Source: a bacterium
GTDB taxonomy: Bacteria; SZUA-182; SZUA-191
DNA: 5,839 bases
NCBI GenBank assembly: GCA_003230535.1
Contig: QIEW01000305.1
Coordinates: 1 to 5,839 of the forward strand
Reading direction: 5' to 3'
The notes under the pieces were generated by a model. It was not told the DNA's origin. It made no database searches and saw only the letters and a program-made list of their open reading frames with translations. Both the position numbers and the translations under genes were made by a program. Shown here in pieces: positions 5,788-5,839 of the stretch (positions are counted from its first letter, which is position 1; each line of letters begins with the position of its first letter).

Positions 5788-5839
5788 ATGATCTTATACC
5801 AAGCGGATTATATTCTTCCAATAACCAGCCCGCCTATTC
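5788..5839 (+). CDS. Possible start of a metal-dependent amidohydrolase gene, cut by the window edge
   Basis: From ATG 5788 the frame is open to the window end and reads MILYQADYILPITSPPI. That pattern (hydrophobic start, Ala-Asp, YILP, then SPPI) resembles the N-terminal beta-strand of cytosine deaminase-like or aminofutalosine deaminase-like amidohydrolases. The metal-binding HxH motif would lie beyond the edge, so this rests on 17 residues recognised from memory. No clear Shine-Dalgarno precedes the ATG. The frame is also open back to the etfB stop without another good start. If real, the gene occupies the place where etfA would be expected. Confidence 0.4.
   Translation, partial: MILYQADYILPITSPPI

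Overview
The window looks like a chromosomal segment of an anaerobic bacterium, most plausibly a Clostridia-type Firmicute. A deltaproteobacterium or a related anaerobe is not excluded. The grounds are a multi-zinc-ribbon topoisomerase I, an rpmF-plsX-fabH lipid cluster, an acyl-CoA dehydrogenase paired with an EtfB that carries a clostridial-looking GRQAIDGDTAQVGP motif, and a base composition of about 50% G+C by eye. No species can be named from the sequence alone. All recognised genes lie on the + strand.

Layout. The window opens inside topA (1-990), which contributes the end of the core enzyme and four C-terminal zinc ribbons. A 291-base gap follows, holding a good sigma-70-type promoter (about 1039-1068) and one copy of a repeat (about 1085-1238). 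rpmF (1282-1464) and plsX (1475-2476) are tightly coupled. A second, longer copy of the same repeat (about 2519-2685) fills the plsX-fabH gap and ends beside the fabH ribosome binding site. fabH (2698-3684), an acyl-CoA dehydrogenase gene (3714-4880) and etfB (4912-5697) follow with gaps of about 30 bases. After etfB there is a 90-base pyrimidine-rich spacer, then a probable gene start (5788 to the edge) that resembles the N-terminus of a metal-dependent amidohydrolase.

Function. rpmF-plsX-fabH is the classic link between ribosome production, phospholipid synthesis and fatty acid initiation: PlsX makes acyl-phosphate for glycerolipid synthesis, and FabH makes the first beta-ketoacyl-ACP. The usual followers (fabD, fabG, acpP) are absent. 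In their place are an oxidative acyl-CoA enzyme and the beta subunit of its electron carrier, so a biosynthetic and a catabolic module lie next to each other. The etfA partner is not seen directly after etfB.

The least explained structure is the pair of related intergenic elements. They share terminal inverted repeats, a perfect 15-base palindrome at the right end and the same orientation, and each precedes a lipid-synthesis transcription or translation start. A non-autonomous MITE-like mobile element is the simplest reading. A structured RNA leader is a weaker alternative. Nothing else in the window points to a wholly new system.
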